From Roseococcus sp. SYP-B2431 (GTDB taxonomy: Bacteria; Pseudomonadota; Alphaproteobacteria; Acetobacterales; Acetobacteraceae), in contig NZ_SJXD01000027.1 in the NCBI RefSeq assembly GCF_004336745.1, positions 186,001 through 250,000 of the forward strand: DNA of 64,000 nucleotides. The letters are read 5' to 3'. The translations under genes were made by a program, and so were the position numbers. This document shows positions 8,198-17,421 of this stretch, one piece after another (positions within the stretch are counted from its first letter, which is position 1; every line of letters begins with the position of its first letter). The notes beneath the pieces were generated by a model that saw only the letters and a list, made by a program, of their open reading frames with translations, ran no database searches and was not told the origin of the DNA.

Positions 8198-10510
8198 ATG
8201 CCCGAAGCGCCCCCCTTCCTGCCGCACAGCTCCCATTGGGGGAATTTCACCGCGCGGTGGCATGAGGGGCGCCTGGAGCTTCGCCCGCATCCGGGCGACC
8301 CGGATCCGAGCCCCATCCTGGGCAACATGGAGGCCGCGCTGCGGCACCCCGCGCGCATCGCGCGGCCCATGGTGCGGCGAGGCTGGCTGGAGCGCGGGCC
8401 GGGGCCCAGCGACATGCGCGGCCGAGACGAACTCGTCCCGATGGAATGGGACCAGGTGCTCGACCTGCTCGCCGCCGAGCTGAAGCGGGTGAAGGAGAGG
8501 CACGGGCCGCAATCCGTCTTCGGCGGCTCCTACGGATGGTCCAGCGCCGGGCGCTTCCACCACGCTCAGAGCCAGGTCCATCGCTTCCTGAACGTGGCGC
8601 TGGGCGGCTATGTGCGCTCGGTGAATTCCTACAGCGCCGGGGCCTCGGGCGTGATCCTGCCGCGCATCGTCGGCCCCATGGAGACCATCTCCCGCCGCAA
8701 CGTGACCTGGGAGGCGATCGCCGAGCACAGCGAGATCGTCCTCTCCTTCGGCGGCATGGCGCTGAAGAACAGCGCCGTGGCGAGCGGCGGCATCAGCCGG
8801 CACATCGAGCGCGGCTGCATGAGGGCGGCGCGCGAGCGCGGCGCGGAGTTCGTGCTCGTCGGCCCGTTGCGCGACGACCTGCCGGCCGAGGCGGGCGCGG
8901 AGTGGCTCCCCATCCGCCCGAACACCGACACGGCGCTGATGCTCGCCCTCACCCACACGCTGGTCGCCGAGGGCCTGCACGATGCGGCCTTCCTCGCGCG
9001 CTACACGGACGGGTGGGAGGTGTTCCAGCCCTACCTGATGGGCGGGACGGACGGCCAGCCCAAGGATGCGGCCTGGGCCGCCGCCATCACGGACGTGCCG
9101 GCGGAGACCATCGTCGCGCTGGCCCGCCGCCTCGCCGGACGCCGCAGCCTGATCGCCGTGGCGCACTCCCTCCAGCGCGCGGAATTCGGCGAGCAGCCGG
9201 TGTGGATGGGCCTCGTGCTCGCCGCGGCGCTGGGACAGCTCGGCCTGCCGGGCGGCGGCTACCATTATTCGCTGGGCGCGCTCGGCCATACAGGACGGCG
9301 CAACGTGAAGACCCCGGTCGCCGCGCTGAACCAGGGCCGGAACTCGGTGCGCGAGTTCATCCCCGTCGCGCGCATCACCGACGTGCTGCTCAATCCCGGC
9401 GGCCGCTTCGACTATGACGGCAAGGAATACGCCTATGCCGACATCCGGCTCGTCTACTGGGCCGGCGGCAATCCCTTCCATCACCACCAGGATCTCAACC
9501 GCCTGCGCCGCGGCTTCGCGAATGTGGACACGCTGGTCGTCCATGAGAGCGCCTGGACCGCCACCGCACGCCATGCCGACATCGTGCTCCCCGCCACCGT
9601 GACCATGGAGCGCGAGGATATCGGCGCCGAGCCGACCGATCCGCTGATCGTCCCCATGCACCGCATCGCCGCGCCCTATGGCGAGGCGCGCGACGACTAC
9701 GCGATCTTCTCGGCGCTGGCCGAGCGGCTGGGCTGTGGCGACGCGTTCACCGAGGGCCGCGGCGTGCGCGAATGGCTGGCCTTCCTCTACGAACCGGCAC
9801 GCGAGGCGCTGGAGAAGCTCGGCCAGCCGGCGCCCGATTTCGAGACGCTGTGGCGCGACGGCCCGCTGGAGATCCCCTTCGCGCCCGACGACGGCGGCAT
9901 GCTCCGCGCCTTCCGCGAGGACCCGGAGGCCAACGCACTGCACACGGAATCCGGCCGCATCCAGGTCTTCTCGCCGGTCATCGCGAGCTTCGGCTATTCC
10001 GACTGCCCGGGCCACCCGACCTGGCTCGAGCCTGTCGACGTGCCCAATGCCGAGACGCCGCTGCGCCTGATCGCGAACCAGCCGGCCACGAAGCTGCACT
10101 CCCAGCTCGATTTCGGCGCCACCAGCCAGGGCGCCAAGCGCCGCGGCCGCGAGGTGGCGCGCCTGCATCCGGACGATGCCGCCGCACGCGGCATCGCCGA
10201 GGGCGACATCCTCCGGCTCTTCAACGCCCGCGGCGCCTGCCTCGCCACGGCGCATCTCACGACGGACGTCGCGCCGGGCATCGTGAACCTGCCGACCGGC
10301 GCCTGGTACGACCCGGACGACGCCGCGTCGGACACGCCGCTCTGCGTCCACGGCAATCCGAACGTGCTCACGCGCGACATCGGCACATCGCGCCTCGCCC
10401 AGGGCTGCACGGGGCAGCTCACCTCCATCGAGGTCGAGCGCTTCGACGGCAACCTGCCGCCCATCCGGGCCTACGATCCGCCGGGCTCGCAGGCGCTGGC
10501 CGCCGAATAG
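8198..10510 (+). CDS. bisC: Cytoplasmic BisC-type molybdopterin S/N-oxide reductase
   Basis: 770 residues with no Tat leader, and no N-terminal cysteine motif for an Fe-S cluster, as in the DMSO reductase subfamily of biotin sulfoxide reductase (BisC, about 780 residues) and TorZ. The molybdenum ligand is most likely a Ser in GGSYGWSSAGRF (about 109-120). VHESAWTATARHADIVLPAT and the C-terminal RLIANQPATKLHSQLD region are the usual cofactor-binding parts. Expected substrates are biotin sulfoxide, methionine sulfoxide or trimethylamine N-oxide. It lies 3 nt after cysK and probably shares its mRNA, which favours an S-oxide role. TorA-like proteins would carry a Tat signal. Confidence 0.85.
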   Translation: MPEAPPFLPHSSHWGNFTARWHEGRLELRPHPGDPDPSPILGNMEAALRHPARIARPMVRRGWLERGPGPSDMRGRDELVPMEWDQVLDLLAAELKRVKERHGPQSVFGGSYGWSSAGRFHHAQSQVHRFLNVALGGYVRSVNSYSAGASGVILPRIVGPMETISRRNVTWEAIAEHSEIVLSFGGMALKNSAVASGGISRHIERGCMRAARERGAEFVLVGPLRDDLPAEAGAEWLPIRPNTDTALMLALTHTLVAEGLHDAAFLARYTDGWEVFQPYLMGGTDGQPKDAAWAAAITDVPAETIVALARRLAGRRSLIAVAHSLQRAEFGEQPVWMGLVLAAALGQLGLPGGGYHYSLGALGHTGRRNVKTPVAALNQGRNSVREFIPVARITDVLLNPGGRFDYDGKEYAYADIRLVYWAGGNPFHHHQDLNRLRRGFANVDTLVVHESAWTATARHADIVLPATVTMEREDIGAEPTDPLIVPMHRIAAPYGEARDDYAIFSALAERLGCGDAFTEGRGVREWLAFLYEPAREALEKLGQPAPDFETLWRDGPLEIPFAPDDGGMLRAFREDPEANALHTESGRIQVFSPVIASFGYSDCPGHPTWLEPVDVPNAETPLRLIANQPATKLHSQLDFGATSQGAKRRGREVARLHPDDAAARGIAEGDILRLFNARGACLATAHLTTDVAPGIVNLPTGAWYDPDDAASDTPLCVHGNPNVLTRDIGTSRLAQGCTGQLTSIEVERFDGNLPPIRAYDPPGSQALAAE

Positions 10511-10571
10511 GGGACTGGTCGCGACCGCGGGAATTGCGCAGGCTTCCGGACAAGAACGGGAGATTTCCAGG

Positions 10572-11588
10572 ATGCGCAGATTGCTTCTCATCGCCGGGCT
10601 TCTTCTGCCCGGCCTCGCCGACGCGCAGGTCGCGGCCGGCCCCACCCTCGCCGCCGTGCGCGCCAAGGGCAGCGTGGATTGCGCCGTGAGCCCCGGCACG
10701 CCGGGCTTCGGCGCGCCGGACAGCCAGGGCATCTATCGCGGGCTCGACCCGGACTCCTGCCGCGCCGTCGCCGCCGCCGTCTTCGGCGATGCCAGTCGCG
10801 TCCGCTTCATCCCCGTGGCCGGAGGCCAGCGGCCGACCATCGTGCAGACCGGCGCGGTGGATATCGTCACCAGCGCCTTCACCTGGACGCATTCGCGCGA
10901 CACCGCGAACGCGCTGAACTTCGCGGCCGTGAACTTCTACGACGGCCAGTCCTTCCTCGTGCGGCGCTCGGCGAATATCCGCAATGCGCGCGAGTTGGAC
11001 GGCGCCGCGATCTGCTCCACGGCCGGATCCACCAGCGAACTCAACCTCGCCGACTGGGCCCGCGCCAACAATGTCCGTTACCGCCCGGTGATCTTCGAGC
11101 GCAACGACGAGGCCCGCGCCGCCTATGCCGCCGGCCGCTGCGACAGCTATTCGACGGATGCGAGCCAGCTCGCCGCCATCCGCAGCGCGCTCGCCAACCC
11201 GGCCGAGCACGTCGTGCTGGAGGAGCGCATCAGCAAGGAGCCGCTGTCGCTCGCCGTCCGCCACGGCGACGACCAGTGGCTGGATATCGTGCGCTGGTCC
11301 TTCTACGCGCTGGTGGAGGCGGAGGAGCTCGGCATCACCCAGGCCAATGTGGACGAGATGCTGAATAGCCAGAATCCCTCCGTCCGCCGGCTGCTGGGCC
11401 TCTCGGGCGACCATGGGCCGATGATGGGGCTGGACCGGCGCTGGGCCTACAACATCATCAAGGCGCTCGGGAATTACGGCGAGATCTACGACCGCCATCT
11501 GGGCCCTGCCACGCCGATCGGGTTGCAGCGCGGGGTGAACAACATCTGGACCCGTGGCGGGCTGATGTACGTGCCGCCCATCCGGTGA
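10572..11588 (+). CDS. Amino acid ABC transporter binding protein (AapJ/BztA-like), orphan
   Basis: 338 residues with a Sec signal (MRRLLLIAGLLLPGLADAQ, cleaved near residue 19). The mature protein has the features of the general L-amino acid binding family, including VAGGQRPTIVQTGAVDIV and DAS-QLAAIRSAL regions and the C-terminal GLQRGVNNIWTRGGLMYVPP signature of AapJ/BztA. It would bind polar amino acids in the periplasm. No aapQMP permease or ATPase gene is next to it: the convergent neighbour is another binding protein. It starts 61 bp after bisC. Confidence 0.85.
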   Translation: MRRLLLIAGLLLPGLADAQVAAGPTLAAVRAKGSVDCAVSPGTPGFGAPDSQGIYRGLDPDSCRAVAAAVFGDASRVRFIPVAGGQRPTIVQTGAVDIVTSAFTWTHSRDTANALNFAAVNFYDGQSFLVRRSANIRNARELDGAAICSTAGSTSELNLADWARANNVRYRPVIFERNDEARAAYAAGRCDSYSTDASQLAAIRSALANPAEHVVLEERISKEPLSLAVRHGDDQWLDIVRWSFYALVEAEELGITQANVDEMLNSQNPSVRRLLGLSGDHGPMMGLDRRWAYNIIKALGNYGEIYDRHLGPATPIGLQRGVNNIWTRGGLMYVPPIR

Positions 11589-11597
11589 GGGGAGCAT

Positions 11598-11617
11598 GGG
11601 AGGGGCATGCCCCTCCC
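11598..11617. terminator. Perfect 20-bp palindrome between convergent genes
   Basis: GGGAGGGGCA is followed directly by its reverse complement TGCCCCTCCC. The site lies 9 bp after the AapJ-like stop and 7 bp before the stop of the convergent binding-protein gene. There is no strong T run, so it may be a bidirectional pause or 3'-end stabiliser rather than a classical intrinsic terminator. Confidence 0.55.
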
Positions 11618-11624
11618 GCTCTGT

Positions 11625-12845
11625 TCAACCGGTGATCATGGGGCAGCCGCCCTCGTTCAGCGGGCGCCAGGCATCCTCGGGCGAGACCGTGGCCAGCAGC
11701 TTGTAGTAGTCCCACTGCCCGCTCGATTCCGCCGGGGACTTCACCTCGAAGAGATAGGCGTTGCTGACCACGCGGCCATCGGCGCGGATGGTGGCCTGGC
11801 CCAGCACGTCGTCCTCCACCGGCATCGCCTTCATCCGCTCCACCACGGCGCGGCCGGAGCGCTTCGCCTCGGCCACGCCGAGCGACTTCACCGCCTTCAT
11901 GTAGTGCGTCACGGCCGAATAGGTGCCGGCCTGGGACATGTTCGGCCGCAGGTTCGGATTGAAGCCCGATTGCAGGACGCGGCGCGAGAAGGCGCGCGTG
12001 CGGTCGTTCAGGTCCCAATAGAAGCTGCTGGCGACGCCGAGGCCCTGGGCGGCCGGCAGGCCCAGCGCGTCGATGTTGTTGATGAAGGTCAGCAGCGCAG
12101 CGAGTTTCTGGCCGCGCCGCGTCAGGCCGAATTCGGCCGCCTGCTTCACCGCGTTCACCATATCGTCGCCCGAGAGCGCCAGCGCGACCACCTTGGCGCG
12201 CGAGGCCTGCGCCTGGAGGATGGCCGAGGAGAAATCCGTGTTGGGAAAGGGCGTGGCCACGCTGCCGACGACGCGGCCGCCGCCCTTCGTCACCATCGCG
12301 CTCACCTCGTCGAAGAGGGTGCGGCCGAAGGCATAATCCGCGCGGATGACGAACCAGGAATCCCCGCCCTGGCGCAGCATCGCGGCGGCCGCGACGCGCG
12401 TGAGCATCTGCGTGTCATAGGCCCAGTGGACCGTGTTCGGCGAGCAGGCACGGCCCGTGATGTCCGAGATGCCGACATTGCAGGGGAGCATCACCTTGTC
12501 GCGCTCGCGCACCAGCGAGTTGATCGCCAGCGCGATGGCCGAGCCCTGGATGTCAGTGACCACATCCACGCCCTGGTCGAACCATTGCCGCGCCAGGGCG
12601 AGGCCGACATCGGGCCGGTTCTGATGGTCGGCCGCGACCACCTCGACGGTCAGCCCGTTCTGCGATGCATATTCCGCGACCGCCTGACGCACGCAGGCCT
12701 GCGAGCCCGCGCCGCCCTGGTCCCGGTACACGCCGGACTGGTCGCCCAGGATCCCGATGCGCAGGACCGGGCTGGTCTGTGCCCGACCGGGCCGTATCGT
12801 GGCGAGCGTGGCGCCCGCGCCGAGGGCGTTGCGTCTGGTGAACAT
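11625..12845 (-). CDS. Branched-chain amino acid-type ABC binding protein (LivK family), orphan
   Basis: 406 residues from the ATG at 12845, which has GGGGAGAG a few bases upstream. The N terminus MFTRRNALGAGATLATIRPGRAQ is a Tat-like signal. The mature protein is a type 1 periplasmic binding fold with IGILGDQSGVYRDQGG at its start and SWFVIRADYAFGRTLFDEVS in the middle. Such proteins bind leucine-type amino acids, but in this phylum many bind amides, urea or aromatic acids, so the ligand is open. No livFGHM genes are near, so it must work with a transporter encoded elsewhere or as a sensor. Confidence 0.83.
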   Translation of the reverse strand: MFTRRNALGAGATLATIRPGRAQTSPVLRIGILGDQSGVYRDQGGAGSQACVRQAVAEYASQNGLTVEVVAADHQNRPDVGLALARQWFDQGVDVVTDIQGSAIALAINSLVRERDKVMLPCNVGISDITGRACSPNTVHWAYDTQMLTRVAAAAMLRQGGDSWFVIRADYAFGRTLFDEVSAMVTKGGGRVVGSVATPFPNTDFSSAILQAQASRAKVVALALSGDDMVNAVKQAAEFGLTRRGQKLAALLTFINNIDALGLPAAQGLGVASSFYWDLNDRTRAFSRRVLQSGFNPNLRPNMSQAGTYSAVTHYMKAVKSLGVAEAKRSGRAVVERMKAMPVEDDVLGQATIRADGRVVSNAYLFEVKSPAESSGQWDYYKLLATVSPEDAWRPLNEGGCPMITG

Positions 12846-13015
12846 CGATTCTCTCCCCTGGCCGACGCGCCAGCGGTGATCCGATGGCGCTGCAGCTTTT
12901 CCCGATGTTGCGCCAGCAGCGCGGGAGATTTCAAGGCGGAATTGCATATATCTGTATACAGCCGCGTTCCATGCAACGACCGGCTGCTTCCGAAGCGACT
13001 TGAACCGGTGGGCGC

Positions 13016-13396
13016 TCAGCCCTGGCGAAGCACATCGGTGATGCGGCGGCAGACGCCATCCGCCGCGACCAGCAGGAGGTCGAACCGCACCCCCGCCGCG
13101 CCATGGTCGGGATGCGTCGCCATCCAGGCCTCGGCCGCCGCCATCAGCCGGGCCTGCTGGCGCGGCGCCAGCGCGAAGGCCGCCTCATAGAGGCTCGGCC
13201 GCGCCTTCACCTCGATGAAGGCCAGCAGCCCGTCCTTCTCCGCCACGAGGTCCAGCTCGCCCGCCGGCGTGCGGACGCGCTCCGCCAGCACCGTCCAGCC
13301 CTCCTCGGTCAGCGCCGCGCGCGCCACCCCCTCCGCATCGCGGCCCGTGCGGTCCGCGACGAGGCCCCGGCGCCGGCGCCCCGGATCAGGCGGCAA
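13016..13396 (-). CDS. YraN/UPF0102 family endonuclease-like protein
   Basis: 126 residues. The core GELDLVAEKDGLLAFIEVKAR (from about residue 47) has the Asp...Glu-x-Lys arrangement of the Holliday-junction-resolvase-like/PD-(D/E)XK fold, and FDLLLVAADGVCRRITDVLR closes the domain. UPF0102 proteins are widespread, and the biological role is poorly defined. The start lies 11 bp inside the 3' end of the upstream threonine aldolase gene, suggesting coupling. In many proteobacteria yraN follows rsmI; here the partner is different. Confidence 0.85.
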   Translation of the reverse strand: MPPDPGRRRRGLVADRTGRDAEGVARAALTEEGWTVLAERVRTPAGELDLVAEKDGLLAFIEVKARPSLYEAAFALAPRQQARLMAAAEAWMATHPDHGAAGVRFDLLLVAADGVCRRITDVLRQG

Positions 13397-14459
13397 GCGC
13401 GTCGCGAATGGCCGAGACCGCCTCGGGGATCATCGCCGCCGTCACGTCCAGGTGCAGGCAGGCCCGCACGCGGCCGCCCAGCCCGCTGACCATGATGCCC
13501 TGCTGCCGCAGCGTCTCCTGAAGCTGCGGCACGGTCTTGCCCGTGGCCTTGATGTCGAAGAACACCAGGTTGGTGTCCGGATCGTCCACCACCACGCCCT
13601 CGATCTGCGCGAGGCCGCGCGCCAGGGACTTGGCATTGGCGTGGTCGTCGGCCAGGCGGTCGATATGGTGGTCCAGCGCATGGATGCAGGCGGCGGCGCA
13701 GATGCCGCCCTGCCGCATCGAGCCGCCCAGCCGCTGCTTCCAGCGCCAGGCCTGGCCGATGAACTCATTGGAGCCGCAGAGCACGGCGCCCAGCGGCGCA
13801 CCCAGCCCCTTCGTGAAGTCGAGCCAGACGCTGTCGAAGCCCGCCACCATGTCGGCGGCCGCGATATCGGCGGCCACGCAGGCGTTCATCAGCCGGGCGC
13901 CGTCCATATGGGTGGCCCAGCCCTGCTCATGCGCGATGTCCGTGAGCTCGTTCAGCGTGGCCAGCGGCCAGATGGCGCCGCCGCCGATATTGGCCGTCTG
14001 CTCGATCTCCAGCAGGCGCTGCGGCGGGGTGTAGCGCGTCTTCGGGCGGATCGCGGCGCGCAGATCGTCCGCGGTGAACATGCCGCGCGCGCCCTTGAGG
14101 CCCATGATCTGCGCGCCCGTCAGCGCGGCATGCGTCCCGCCCTCGCTGCCCAGGATATGCGCCGTCTCATGCGCGATGACCTCGTCGCCCTTCTGGCAGT
14201 GGGTAAGGATGGCGATGACGTTGCACATGGTGCCGGATGGCAGGAAGACCGCGGCCTCCTTCCCCGTCAGCGCCGCCATGCGGTCGCAGAGCTCCCAGAC
14301 GGTGGGGTCGTCGCCATGCTGCTCGTCGCCGACCTCGGCGCGCATCATGGCTTCCTTCATCGCCGGTGTCGGGCGTGTCTGCGTGTCGGAATAGAGGTTG
14401 ATGCGCACCGGCGGCGCGTTTCCGGGGGGCCGTGCCGGCGCCCAGGAGTGGGAGGACAT
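13386..14459 (-). CDS. ltaE: Low-specificity L-threonine aldolase (PLP)
   Basis: 357 residues from ATG 14459; an in-frame ATG at 14483 would add eight residues. RINLYSDTQTRPTPAM opens the fold, and the PLP lysine is in VWLDFTKGLGAPLGA. Other family marks are HGDDPTVWELCDRMAALTGK and HMDGARLMNACVA. The enzyme cleaves L-threonine or L-allo-threonine to glycine and acetaldehyde, and related beta-hydroxy amino acids. It overlaps yraN by 11 bp. Aspartate-dependent hydroxy-aldolases of the same fold cannot be excluded. Confidence 0.85.
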   Translation of the reverse strand: MSSHSWAPARPPGNAPPVRINLYSDTQTRPTPAMKEAMMRAEVGDEQHGDDPTVWELCDRMAALTGKEAAVFLPSGTMCNVIAILTHCQKGDEVIAHETAHILGSEGGTHAALTGAQIMGLKGARGMFTADDLRAAIRPKTRYTPPQRLLEIEQTANIGGGAIWPLATLNELTDIAHEQGWATHMDGARLMNACVAADIAAADMVAGFDSVWLDFTKGLGAPLGAVLCGSNEFIGQAWRWKQRLGGSMRQGGICAAACIHALDHHIDRLADDHANAKSLARGLAQIEGVVVDDPDTNLVFFDIKATGKTVPQLQETLRQQGIMVSGLGGRVRACLHLDVTAAMIPEAVSAIRDALAA

Positions 14460-14600
14460 GCTGTGGGAGGGGGCTTGGACCATGGGCCGAGCTTGGCAGG
14501 ATTTTCTCCGGACGTCAGCCGGGGCCGGGATCTGTCGCGCTGGCGCCCTCGCCGCCGCCGTGGCATCTCGCCGCCGGATTGCGCGGGAGACAGATTCGCA

Positions 14601-15155
14601 ATGGCAGGTGGACACGGGGCGCCGCACAGCACCGAGAACAAGGGCGTGGCGCTGCTCATCGCCGTCCTGGCGCTTTTCCTCGCCCTGGCCGAGGTCGGCG
14701 GCAAATCCTCGCAGACCGAGGCGCTGAACAACAACGTCCAGGCCGCGAACCTCTGGTCCTTTTTCCAGGCCCGCACCATCCGCCAGACCCAGCTCCGCAC
14801 CGCCGTCGAGCAGGCCGAGCTCGACAAGACCGAGGCCAACCGCGCCGCCATCGAGGCGCAGCAGTCGCGCTGGACCGCCACCGTGAACCGCTGGGAGAGC
14901 GAGCCCGCGACGGGCGAAGGCCGCCGGGAACTCACCGCGCGCGCCCGTGAGGCCGAAGCGAAGCGCGACCGGAACATGGAGCGCTACCACATGTTCGAGT
15001 ACTCCAGCGCCGTCTACCAGGTGGCGATCGTGGTGGCCTCCGCGTCCATCATCACGGGGGTGGGGCTGCTGATCTGGCTGGCGGGCGGGCTCGGCCTGGT
15101 GGGCTTCGGGCTCATGATGCTGGGCTACTTCGCGCCGGGGCTGATCCACCTTTAA
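14601..15155 (+). CDS. DUF4337 family membrane protein
   Basis: 184 residues. One hydrophobic helix near the N terminus (ALLIAVLALFLALAEVGG, about residues 16-33), then a charged, probably coiled-coil region (TQLRTAVEQAELDKTEANRA onward), then two more helices at the C terminus (about 130-180). NNVQAANLWSFFQARTIRQT is characteristic of DUF4337. Function is unknown. It is divergent from the threonine aldolase gene, with 141 bp between starts, and convergent with the glutathione transferase gene. Confidence 0.78.
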   Translation: MAGGHGAPHSTENKGVALLIAVLALFLALAEVGGKSSQTEALNNNVQAANLWSFFQARTIRQTQLRTAVEQAELDKTEANRAAIEAQQSRWTATVNRWESEPATGEGRRELTARAREAEAKRDRNMERYHMFEYSSAVYQVAIVVASASIITGVGLLIWLAGGLGLVGFGLMMLGYFAPGLIHL

Positions 15156-15160
15156 CTCGA

Positions 15161-15182
15161 GGGCGGCCACGTCCGGCTGCCC
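15161..15182. terminator. Hairpin between convergent genes
   Basis: GGGCGGCC (15161-15168) can pair with GGCTGCCC (15175-15182), with one G-T pair and a six-base loop. It sits between the stops of the DUF4337 gene and the convergent glutathione transferase gene. No T run is seen, so a terminator role is only probable. Confidence 0.4.
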
Positions 15183-15190
15183 CGGAGCCG

Positions 15191-15820
15191 CTAAGGTCTG
15201 ACGTGCCTGGCCCAGACCGGCGCAATGCGGGGGCGGCCGGCCACCGCGCGCGCGAGGGCTTCAACGCGCGGGCATTCCGCCGGCATCCATCGGGCACCCT
15301 CGTTCCAGCGCGAGAGCGCGGCCAGGTAGATGTCCGCCACCGAGAAGCGGTCGCCCAGCACGAAGGGCGAGGGTGCGCATTCCCGGTCGACCAGCCGCCA
15401 CACTTCGCGCGCCATCTCCCTCGCCCGGTCCGCGATGGCCGGTGCATGGGACGGGTCGGCGGAGAACCGCTCCGGATAGTCGTAGCGCGTCACATGCGGA
15501 TAGAACTCGCCCGCGACCAGCGCCATCCAGCGCAAGGCGACCGCGCGGGCGCTGTCGGAGCCCGGCGGCAGCAGGCCGGCCTCGGGATGCCGGTCGGCCA
15601 GCGTGACCAGGATCGCGGCCGATTCCGTCACCACCGTGCCGTCGGGCAGGACGAGCGTCGGGATGCGCCCCATCGGGTTGAGCTTGCGGTACTCCGCCGC
15701 CAGCTGCGCGTCCTTCGTCAGCGGCACCTCCTGCAGCTCGACCGCGGCGCCGATCTCGGCCAGCGCCATCTCGACGGGGCCTGAGCCGGAACCGGCGTCG
15801 CCAAAGAGGACGTAACCCAT
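15191..15820 (-). CDS. Glutathione S-transferase family protein
   Basis: 209 residues from ATG 15820. The N-terminal thioredoxin-like domain contains NPMGRIPTLVLPDG and the glutathione gamma-glutamyl binding motif TESAAILVTLAD; the C-terminal helical domain has the N-capping region VLGDRFSVADIYLAA. Such enzymes conjugate or reduce electrophiles with glutathione in the cytoplasm. The usual catalytic Tyr/Ser/Cys is not obvious: FGDAGSGSGPVEMAL at the N terminus suggests Ser. It lies downstream of ratA on the same strand with 67 bp between. Confidence 0.82.
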   Translation of the reverse strand: MGYVLFGDAGSGSGPVEMALAEIGAAVELQEVPLTKDAQLAAEYRKLNPMGRIPTLVLPDGTVVTESAAILVTLADRHPEAGLLPPGSDSARAVALRWMALVAGEFYPHVTRYDYPERFSADPSHAPAIADRAREMAREVWRLVDRECAPSPFVLGDRFSVADIYLAALSRWNEGARWMPAECPRVEALARAVAGRPRIAPVWARHVRP

Positions 15821-15887
15821 GGGCAACTCCTTTCGGGCCAGCACGGCGAGCCGACGGCGGCCCGTGGCCGCCCCGGAGCCTGCCGGG

Positions 15888-16367
15888 CTAGCGGGGGGCG
15901 ACCGGCGCGGGCGTGGACGACACGGGCAGCACCGCATTCCGGCCGTACAGGGCCATCGCCCGCCGCTCGAAGGCCCGCACCATCATGCGCACGGCCTCGT
16001 TGAACACCGTCCCGATCACGGCCTGCAGCAGCTTCGATCGGAACTCGAAATCGACGAAGAAGTTGACCTCGGTCCCGCCGGGCACGGGCGTCAGGCGCCA
16101 GGTGTTGTTCAGGTAGCGGAACGGGCCGTCGAGATACTTCACCTCGACCAGATGAGGACGCTCCAGCGTGACCTCGCTGCGGAACGTCTCGCGGAACATC
16201 TTGAAGCCGATGGTCAGGTCCGCGACCAGCTTGGTCTCGTCGCGGCTCAGGACCCGCGCGGCCACGCACCAGGGCAGGAATTCGGGATAGCGGTGCACGT
16301 CGGCCACCATCTGGAAGATCTGCTCCGGCGTGTAGCGGAGGATCTTCCTTTCGGCATGCGTCGGCAT
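15888..16367 (-). CDS. ratA: RatA/Coq10-type START-domain protein
   Basis: 159 residues of the SRPBCC fold. HAERKILRYTPEQIFQMVAD and YPEFLPWCVAARVLSR are the conserved N-terminal part, and FFVDFEFRSKLLQAVIG with the C-terminal helix completes it. Coq10 homologues bind ubiquinone and help its use in respiration; the E. coli protein was also described as RatA, an inhibitor of 70S ribosome assembly. Its ATG overlaps the lipA stop (TGATG). The lipA-ratA pairing is common in alphaproteobacteria. Confidence 0.87.
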   Translation of the reverse strand: MPTHAERKILRYTPEQIFQMVADVHRYPEFLPWCVAARVLSRDETKLVADLTIGFKMFRETFRSEVTLERPHLVEVKYLDGPFRYLNNTWRLTPVPGGTEVNFFVDFEFRSKLLQAVIGTVFNEAVRMMVRAFERRAMALYGRNAVLPVSSTPAPVAPR

Positions 16368-17344
16368 CAGGCCGCCAGGCTCTTGTCCCGCGCCGCTCGC
16401 AGCGCGGCGAAGTCGCGGTCGGCGTGGTAGGAGCTGCGCGTCAGGGGCGTGGCGGAGACGAGCAGGAAGCCCTTGGCCCGCGCCAGGCTGGCATAGTCGG
16501 CGAATTCCGCCGGATCGACGAAGCGGGCCACCGCCGCGTGCTTCACGCTGGGCTGGAGGTACTGGCCGATGGTGAGGAAGTCGACATCGGCGCTGCGCAT
16601 GTCCTCCATCACCTGCTGCACCTCGATGCGCTCCTCGCCGAGCCCGACCATGACACCCGACTTGGTGAAGATGGAGGGGTCGAGCTGCTTCACCCGGTCC
16701 AGCAGCCGCAGCGAGTGGTAGTAGCGCGCGCCTGGCCGGATGCCGGGATAGAGCCGCGGCACGGTCTCGAGATTGTGGTTGAACACGTCCGGCCTGGCGG
16801 CCACCACCACCTCCAGCGCGCCCTCCTTGCGGAGGAAGTCGGGCGTCAGGATCTCGATGGTGGTGTCCGGCGCGGAATTGCGGATGGCGGCGATGGTCTC
16901 GGCGAAATGGCGCGCGCCGCCGTCGCGCAGGTCGTCGCGGTCCACGCTGGTGATGACCACGTGGCGCAGGCCGAGCGCTGCCACGGCATCGCCCACCCGG
17001 CGCGGCTCGTCATGGTCCAGCGGGTTGGGCATCCCGGTCGCGACATTGCAGAAGGCGCAGGCGCGCGTGCAGGTCTCGCCCATGATCATCATGGTGGCGT
17101 GGCGCTGGCTCCAGCACTCGCCGATATTCGGGCAGGCCGCCTCCTCGCAGACGGTCACGAGCTTGTTGTCCCGCATCAGCTTGCGGGTCTCGTGATAGAT
17201 CGGATGCGTAGGCGCCTTCACGCGGATCCAGTCCGGCTTGCGCTGGATCGCGTTGTCGGGGCGGTGCGCCTTCTCGGGGTGCCGCTCGGCACCCGTCCTG
17301 ACGCTGCCCCCTGCAGGACGATGGTCGATCTCGATGCGGGCCAT
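16367..17344 (-). CDS. lipA: Lipoyl synthase
   Basis: 325 residues. Both iron-sulfur motifs are present: the auxiliary cluster [13 protein letters not shown] and the radical SAM motif [13 protein letters not shown], followed by the C-terminal [10 protein letters not shown] serine ligand region. LipA inserts two sulfurs into octanoyl groups on lipoyl domains. It sits just downstream of lpd and the pyruvate dehydrogenase genes, whose two lipoyl domains (in E1-beta and E2) are its local substrates. It is coupled to ratA. The start at 17344 lies 77 bp after the lpd stop. Confidence 0.95.
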   Translation of the reverse strand: MARIEIDHRPAGGSVRTGAERHPEKAHRPDNAIQRKPDWIRVKAPTHPIYHETRKLMRDNKLVTVCEEAACPNIGECWSQRHATMMIMGETCTRACAFCNVATGMPNPLDHDEPRRVGDAVAALGLRHVVITSVDRDDLRDGGARHFAETIAAIRNSAPDTTIEILTPDFLRKEGALEVVVAARPDVFNHNLETVPRLYPGIRPGARYYHSLRLLDRVKQLDPSIFTKSGVMVGLGEERIEVQQVMEDMRSADVDFLTIGQYLQPSVKHAAVARFVDPAEFADYASLARAKGFLLVSATPLTRSSYHADRDFAALRAARDKSLAA

Positions 17345-17421
17345 GATCCCTCACATATAGCGCGGCCGGCCGGTTTCGCATCCCCGCCTGCGGCCCGGCC
17401 AGGCCGGCCGGGCCATCGCGG

